DNA from: Crambe crambe
Lineage: Eukaryota > Porifera > Demospongiae > Poecilosclerida > Crambeidae
Length of the DNA: 64,000 nucleotides
Direction: 5' to 3'
Assembly (NCBI GenBank): GCA_963924555.1
Contig: OZ004582.1
Location: 5,952,001 to 6,016,000 of the forward strand
The notes under the pieces were generated by a model. That model worked only from the letters and a program-made list of their open reading frames with translations, was not told the DNA's origin and searched no databases. The translations under genes and the position numbers were made by a program. This document shows, piece by piece, positions 58,146 through 64,000 of the stretch (the stretch's first letter is position 1; each line of letters opens with the position of its first letter).

Positions 58146-58574
58146 ATCCTAAGACCACTATCAGCCATTCTGTCAGAAACAATATTAAGGTAAGGGGTCA
58201 TTTTGAACAGCAGGGCTATTCCGAATGGTCAAATATTTTCAAAACTCCTCGAGCTTATGAGCTCTATTTTGAAAGATATATTCTACTATTATAGTAGATT
58301 ATATCCTCCAACATTGAGCTCAGAAGTCTCAGTAGTTTCAGAAATATTTGAACTATTACCAGAATAGCCCTGCTTTGCCTTATATGGCTGGATTTCATGG
58401 CACAAAGGTACAAAATTATTCTCTTGCCCCCAGGTATGATATTTTCATGGACAGAAAGGTACAAGGCTATATTATAGCACCCAGCTATGATACAATATGC
58501 TCAAGTGAAGCCTTCATTTGGCTTCACCTAATAATCACAGCTAGCAGTAAGCTACACAACTGTACACACATAAT

Positions 58575-58935
58575 GCAATCCTGGGCTTACTATCTTTCTC
58601 CACCAACTAGCTAGCTATCAAACTTGCAATCCTGAGCTTTCTATCTTTCTCCACTAACTAGCTAGCTATCAAACTTGCAATCCTGAGCTTTCCATCTTTC
58701 TCCACTAAATAGCTGGCAATCCTGGGCTTACTATCTTTCTCCACCAACTAGCTAGCTATCAAACAAGCAATCCTGAGCTTTCCATCTTTCTCCAGGCTCT
58801 AAAACTTGCAATCCTGGGCTTTCCACCTTTCTCCACCAACTAGAAACTTGGAATCTTTCTCCACCGACTAGGTGGCTATCAAACTTGGAATGAATAACAA
58901 TCAGGGCTTACCAACTTTCTCCCTAACTAGCTCAA
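58575..58935. repeat. About 51-bp degenerate tandem repeats
   Basis: GCAATCCTGAGCTTTC and CTTTCTCCACTAACTAGCTA recur at 58575, 58626, 58677, 58716 and 58767 and then more weakly. Some units are shortened to 39 bp. Confidence 0.85.
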
Positions 58936-58939
58936 TAGC

Positions 58940-60328
58940 TACCTACACTCAGTGATGTAGCTACCTTTAAGAATAAACTCACGAGTTGATCTTGGATATC
59001 AGCCAAAATTTTTCCCGGTAGAAATATAAGGTTGCCTCTTTGTATTGGAAAGCCGTAGTTACTTGTAAATGAACAAGATTCTACTTTGGTCACACCTAAA
59101 TAAACTACTAGATATTTTGGAAAGGGTCGTCAATAACGCAACCACGCGCGCGCGTGGTGGCTTCTGCATGCTCATGCGCATTATGACTCTAGCTATATAT
59201 AATTGGTAGTGAAATAATAAAAAAGTATGATTTTGTACTAATGCCTGTGATCAGTTTACCTCAGCCAGCTTGATGAAAAAGCTGTTACATGTAGTGTAAT
59301 GATTGTGACATTACAATTGATCATGAAGGATTTGCCTTCATGACGGCATGGGTACAAATGCCTGTGATCAGTTTAGTCACTTCAATTCAGCTAGAAGCTG
59401 GCTATTATTAGCTATAGTGTTAGTGAACTAATTATAAATTGTGGAGAACGTGAGTCGCCTGTACGACGGCTCAGTTTACCTCAGCCAGCTTGACAAAGAA
59501 GCTGTTATCATAGTGGCAGTGAAATAACGGATGTAAAGAATGTGAGTCGCCTTTATCAAGGCATAGTAAGAATGTCTGTCCTCAGCCAGCTTGACAAAGA
59601 AGCTGTTATCATAAACAACGTAATAATTGGACTATAATTATGGTTACAATTATATGATATGAAAAGTGGGCTTCTTGATGATGGAAGCTGTTAAGGCTCT
59701 GAAAGAGACACTGCATCTATCTCCAATGAAAATATTTTGTTATAAGCTTGTTATGGTGATGTAGTTTCCTCAAAAACATAGCTCTATAGGCAGAGTAGAT
59801 AATTGACTCCATTGCTAGCTATATAGAATTATTCGGCTAGTGTCATTTTAAGGAATCTTAGTGAGGTTGACATTCATATCTATTTTTAGCTAGTTCTAGC
59901 TAGCTAAGATGGGTGAATTTTTAATCAAGTACATGACTTGCCTTGGAAAATGCAAGAGGAATCATTATGGGATTACGCCCAATGGGACTTGGCCTGCTAG
60001 TCGCCAGAGGTGTTGGAAGCAAGATTCAATTGATTAGGCCTGAAATTAAATGTAATCCTCCAGATCACTGAAACTCTACAATTTGTTATATTTGAGCTTC
60101 ATTCGACACTTTCTTATTGATAGCCACTGAATTTAACATAATAAATTAACCCCTTAATTAACTTGTATTTCCCAAAATATTGGTCAGGCCTGGGCCTGAC
60201 TGGCCTGACCTGTTCCACCATCTATGGTCGCTTGACAGGTGTGACGTGTCAGTAAAACCATAATTTAAAAGAAGAAAAGAAGAAAGAAAAAAAAAAGAAA
60301 AAAAAAAAGAAGACATCTAGAGCTGCAC
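58940..60328. other. Spacer upstream of the hydratase gene
   Basis: Holds GGAAAGGGTCGTCAATAACGC (59119-59139), a relative of the promoter-proximal motif next to an alternating CG stretch (ACGCGCGCGCGT, 59143-59154). It also holds three imperfect copies of CAGTTTACCTCAGCCAGCTTG (59250, 59470, partial at 59580) followed by AAGCTGTTA. A purine-rich GAAGAAAAGAAG run lies at 60269-60313. No gene seen. Confidence 0.5.
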
Positions 60329-60350
60329 ATGCGCATTATGCGCACTCACT

Positions 60351-60365
60351 ATTCGACCCCTTACC
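60351..60365 (-). promoter_or_regulatory. Promoter-proximal motif (inverse of GGTAAGGGGTCGAAT)
   Basis: ATTCGACCCCTTACC, 24 bp before the ATG at 60389, is the reverse form of the motif found before the mini-Delta genes. If it is part of the promoter, the Met at 60389 is a better start than the upstream one at 60329. Confidence 0.4.
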
Positions 60366-60388
60366 ACATATCAGCAAGAAAGTTAGTT

Positions 60389-63300
60389 ATGTCGGGGTCT
60401 AAATCCTCACCTTGCGTCCATTATGAAGTGATTCAAGCCCTGGAAGGCCAAGGTACCATCAACATCTTTGTGATCTGTATGGACAAACCTGGCGTTGAGC
60501 ATAACGTCATAGATCGCCAGTTTGCTACTGACCTAGCCAAGGCAGTCTTCCTTGCCAGGGAGAAGGCCAAAGAGGGCGAAGTGGATATTGTGGTGCTATG
60601 CAGCGCTAAAATCCGGTCGTTTTTGGCTGGTGCTGGTATACAGACACAAATGGAGTTTATTGGCATGGCAGGAATGCAGAGGTATGAATTTTTCAAAGGT
60701 TTCCAAACATCAGGGATTGGGGGTGTACCAAATGCACAAACCTAGCTTTATGCACGTAAGCTGGGCAGGGGAAGGGATTGGTAAGTACTGCTATGCTATA
60801 GTCAGCTTCTTTGAAGCAGTAGAAGCCGCAGGGTAGTAGGCAAAGTCTGATACCATAATTACTTGTTATAAGGTGTAGCTCACTTATAAGCATATTAACT
60901 GTTAGGTGCTGGTTTTCTTGCTGTTCTAACCCTTCTCATAAGCTTTATCTCTGCTTCTTCTGGGTTCTTTTTGTTTTTCTTACAGGTTTAGCTTCTTTTC
61001 TAAATAATTATTTCAACTGCTGCTTCAGCATTATCACATGAGACCATCATCACATTAATTTTATAATTACAAGATTCTCTAATAATATGAAGATGCTCAC
61101 AGGTCTTTGGTAACTGATTAATACTGTATGGTGGGAGGGTGTTGTTATTTTTTGTTTTCATTTTGTTTATTTTCGTTGTTTTTTGTTTTGTTTTTGTGGA
61201 TTAAGTTTGGTTCACACTTCAAATTTTATCCCCAAATCACCATCTGTGTTTATATTCATTGTGTACAGAGCCTATGGGGATATTATAAACCTCCAGAGTG
61301 TTTTTTGTGGTGTGGAGAGTCTGCCTGTGCCTACTGTTGCGATGCTGAATGGCATAACACTGGGAGCAGGGCTGGAGCTTGCTCTGTCATGTGACTACAT
61401 AATTGCCGACTCTGCTTTTTGCAGTCAGATCGGTTTTCCGGAAGTGAAATTAGGAGTCTTGCCAGGTTCGTAAATATTCCTTAATCATTATGACACTGGT
61501 ATGAAACCCCATGATGGGCTCTAATTGAAAAACTTTGTTCCTTCATACTTTGGCATGTTGACCTCTGACCCTTACCATTGGCTCCAAGTGGTAATTATAC
61601 TGTGCATAGTGGCCTAATTTCCTGCATTCAAAAATGTTTCCTTTCCCCTTAGACCTAGCTTGGTATTGCAAGTTTTGGAGCAGTCAGGTCTATAGAAAAG
61701 TAGTTGATGTTTGCCAAATTTTATCTTAGCTGATCTCAATAATTCCCTTTTTAGGTGCAGGAGGATGTGCTCGGCTTCCCCGCCTGATTGGTTTCCGGCT
61801 GTCTCTCAAGATACTTATCACGGGCCAGTCCATCGACGGAAAGAAAGCTCTGAAATTGGGCATCGTCAATGAACTCTTCAATCAGACTCAAACTTTAGTT
61901 AAATCACCATCGAGAAAAGGTGAAGTTGCTTTATACGAATACGAATGGCTCTCAAGTATCCTCTCTTGTATTGATGATGGAAAAATCGGCAAGAAGAAAC
62001 TAGAAATCAAGAAGAGGGATGGAGTTACAGCTGTCAGTGCTTTGGTTAGTGAAAGCCAACTCTTAAACAGTATCACTGAGGAGACTTTGATCGAATCCTT
62101 CTCAGAGAACTGGAATGAGAACGAGAAGAAAGCTGAATTGAAATACCCAAGGGATGAGTTCGGTACTTTTAGATCTCTCTTTGAAGTGGTCCTCAATGGG
62201 ATTTATTACATGCTGGCAGTCTTTCAGGTGTGGAAAATGGTAGGCTTCAATATGATCGCACCTTATGCTTGCCTCCGTACAACATTCAGATGCTATTACT
62301 CTGGAAGTTGGTTTGAGGCCATGCTACTCAATGGTATGGGAATGGCATCCCTTATTGTGAGCGCCGAATCCAAGGGATTAATGTTTGTTTTCGTAATCGC
62401 ACGAAAACTCAAGAAACTCGCTCTTAACTTCGGTTTGAAGTCCGACGAGCAAGTGGTTCCCTTTTCCAAACAAAACTGTTCCATCATTATTTTTGTGACA
62501 AATGATCTATTGTACCTATCATCAGCATTCATTCAAGGTTTGCTCTATCATGACATCCCCACGCACGTCGTCATAGTCGAATCTTCGCTGAAGAAATCAA
62601 CTGTTTCTAAAGAAATCAAAGATCTTTTCGACTATTCTTTGCTGAGACATCACTTGTCTGTACAGGAAGTGAAGGAAAAGATGAATCTGATGACACTTCA
62701 CATGTATAATGCTGCAGAGTTTGGAGGTCATGTGAGGAAAATGAAGACCAGTTCAGCTATTGTTTTTAGTGCTGGCACCACGGAGTGTTCAATGAGAAGT
62801 ATCATGAAGCACTTCACCAAGGTACTTTTTTATGTACTTGAAGTGGTTCACACTGAGTATAATGAGGATACAGACGGTTAGCAATATAATATTATGGTGT
62901 GGACCACACTTAGACCAATGAATGAAAACTAGACCAGTGCTGGAAACAGACAGACACATTTTCCTGCCATCCGGTCAATTTCTGGTCAAATTCCTATCAT
63001 TTATAGTTATAGGGTGGAGACCACTGTATTGGTTTCAAGAATTTCCTTTACCTTGATCATTCCAGCTTATACGATTGGAAATTAAAACTAGCTAAGCTAT
63101 CTATGATACCTTTTGTACTTTGTTGCTCTTCTCTATGCTTTAGTTGGCACTTTGTAGCAAGAAACTAGCTTCTCTCTGACTCTTGTTCAAAACCCTGCCT
63201 CTTGCATGGCATAGTATCTTTTTATGGTTCTAAAATGCCTATCATTTTTCTACTTGGTATGTGGTTCCCCTCAAAAAACAACAAAAAAAAACAAACAACA

Positions 63301-63564
63301 ACAACAACAACAAAAAAACAACAAAAAAACAACAACAAAAAAAACAAAAACAACTCCATTAAATTTCAGTGACTGACTTTCCATCTGAGGTGTTCATTAT
63401 TTGGAGTTTATAGTAATATGCTGGGTGATTGCGTGTAGGTGGTATCTGTCTCCTTGGCCCCCAGTGCTGCCGAGTTCTCCATTCCATTCCCCATCATGAT
63501 GAACGCGGGTGACCCTCTCAGGAATAACACGCCTGCTGTTGAAATCACCCCACTGACTCAGCAG
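60389..63564 (+). CDS. Enoyl-CoA hydratase/3-hydroxyacyl-CoA dehydrogenase-like protein (3' partial)
   Basis: Exons 60389-60681, 61269-61465, 61755-62821 and 63439-63564 join in phases 2, 1 and 0; the gene runs past the window. Residues 1-200 are a crotonase domain: FLAGAGI is in the oxyanion-hole position (usual AGADI), and GAGLELALSCDY and IGFPEVKLGVLPG keep both glutamates used by hydratases. Then RLPRLIGFRLSLKILITGQS and KKALKLGIVNEL are typical of the fused FadB/HADHA/EHHADH family, as is ESKGLMFVFVIARKLKK in the linker. The following region sits where the NAD Rossmann fold should be (SIIIFVTNDLLYLSSAFIQG...VVIVESS) but has no GxGxxG, and the HFFNP motif is absent (VVSVSLAPSAAEF). The dehydrogenase half looks inactive. 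An upstream in-frame Met at 60329 (MRIMRTHYSTPYHISARK) would add a presequence-like, Arg-rich leader. Confidence 0.75.
62830..63438. other. Intron of the hydratase-like gene
   Basis: Contains an A/C-rich run (AAACAACAAAAA types) at about 63276-63355 and no coding signal. Confidence 0.55.
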
Positions 63565-63702
63565 GTATGTGTTGGTACAATGGTAATTAGCACATTATTC
63601 CAGGATGGTTGTCCTAAGGAGTAACTTGAAAGGACCACAAATTAGAAACCTGATGTTGATTTGTAGTTATTCCCCAAACCTTCTGAAAACCCACCAGTTC
63701 TG

Positions 63703-63873
63703 TACAGTGGATTGCAGTAATCCTGCAACATGAAATTCAGAACACCAAACAACAAAATTTACATAGCTTCCTTTCAAAGGACTTAATTGTGGCTTTAGAG
63801 TTGGGCTACTTCAAAGGAAGCTATGTAAATTTTGGTGTAGTGTTCTGTTGCAAGATCACTGCAATCCACTGTA
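63703..63873. mobile_element. 171-bp MITE with about 75-bp inverted repeats
   Basis: Left TACAGTGGATTGCAGTAATC and right inverse GATCACTGCAATCCACTGTA continue inward through AATTTACATAGCTTCCTTT. TA borders both sides. It is in the next intron of the hydratase-like gene. Confidence 0.85.
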
Positions 63874-64000
63874 CCATAGCTATTGCTATACTGTTTCTCT
63901 ATTCTTGACCACCAGCAGAGAGTTGATTAGACCACTCTCAATGAGCTTCTTTTCTAGAACACTAACGCCAATTTGGAGTCACCTACAGGGACTGGAAAGA

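Noticed and set aside
1-64000. tRNA, rRNA, CRISPR or prokaryotic operon features
   Set aside because: I looked for cloverleaf-like GGTTCGA arms, rRNA-like conserved blocks and regularly spaced direct repeats and found none convincing. The tandem arrays have no unique spacers.

Overview
The window looks like nuclear DNA of an early-branching animal, most probably a demosponge of the Amphimedon type. The genes are split by short AT-rich introns with GT/AG borders. Intergenic DNA is full of TAGCTA-like simple sequence, small inverted-repeat (MITE-like) elements and minisatellites. The gene families (ZU5, Notch-ligand N-terminus plus EGF, ankyrin-Roc-COR, PHD finger, GMC oxidoreductase) are metazoan in style. 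No tRNA, rRNA, CRISPR array or prokaryotic operon was seen. The species assignment is inference from sequence character, not a database match.

Bases about 2,329-22,590 and 26,689-46,955 are two copies of one tandem segmental duplication of about 20.3 kb, offset by about 24.4 kb. Each copy holds, in order: (i) a ZU5-type multi-exon gene; (ii) a 5' fragment of a GMC oxidoreductase gene; (iii) a decayed second copy of the last ZU5-gene exon; (iv) an ATGGTTAT-rich degenerate array and an orphan PHD-finger exon; (v) an intact, intronless 611-residue GMC oxidoreductase; (vi) a small Notch-ligand-like membrane-protein gene; (vii) a minus-strand NHL-repeat-like remnant; and (viii) a second Notch-ligand-like gene. 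The four Notch-ligand-like genes (called mini-Delta A, B, C and D here) share signal peptide, MNNL-like domain, cysteine-rich DSL-like stub, one EGF module and a Thr/Pro stalk. A, B and C add a transmembrane segment and two phase-compatible alternative last exons. C is broken by a frameshift. D has lost the membrane exons.

Unit 1 carries a 2.14-kb inverted-repeat element (17,877-20,014) that unit 2 lacks, so the second copy gives an exact empty site. At the left edge of unit 2 the duplicated ZU5 gene has lost its ZU5 exons and appears joined to new 5' exons, a probable chimeric gene.

From 47 kb on, the window is single-copy. It holds a minus-strand intronless ankyrin-Roc-COR protein (49,386-52,220), a three-exon minus-strand gene of unknown function upstream of it, and a long stretch of minisatellites (48-, 46-, 51-, 64- and 76-bp units), poly-G and (CT)n tracts. 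A plus-strand enoyl-CoA hydratase/3-hydroxyacyl-CoA dehydrogenase-like gene (60,389 to past 63,564) follows; its dehydrogenase half looks degenerate.

The mini-Delta genes have the layout of cell-surface signalling or recognition ligands. The ZU5 and ankyrin-Roc-COR proteins are intracellular signalling scaffolds, and the GMC and hydratase genes are metabolic. No direct functional link between neighbours can be shown from sequence. The near identity of the two units also leaves open that they are two haplotypes wrongly joined in assembly.
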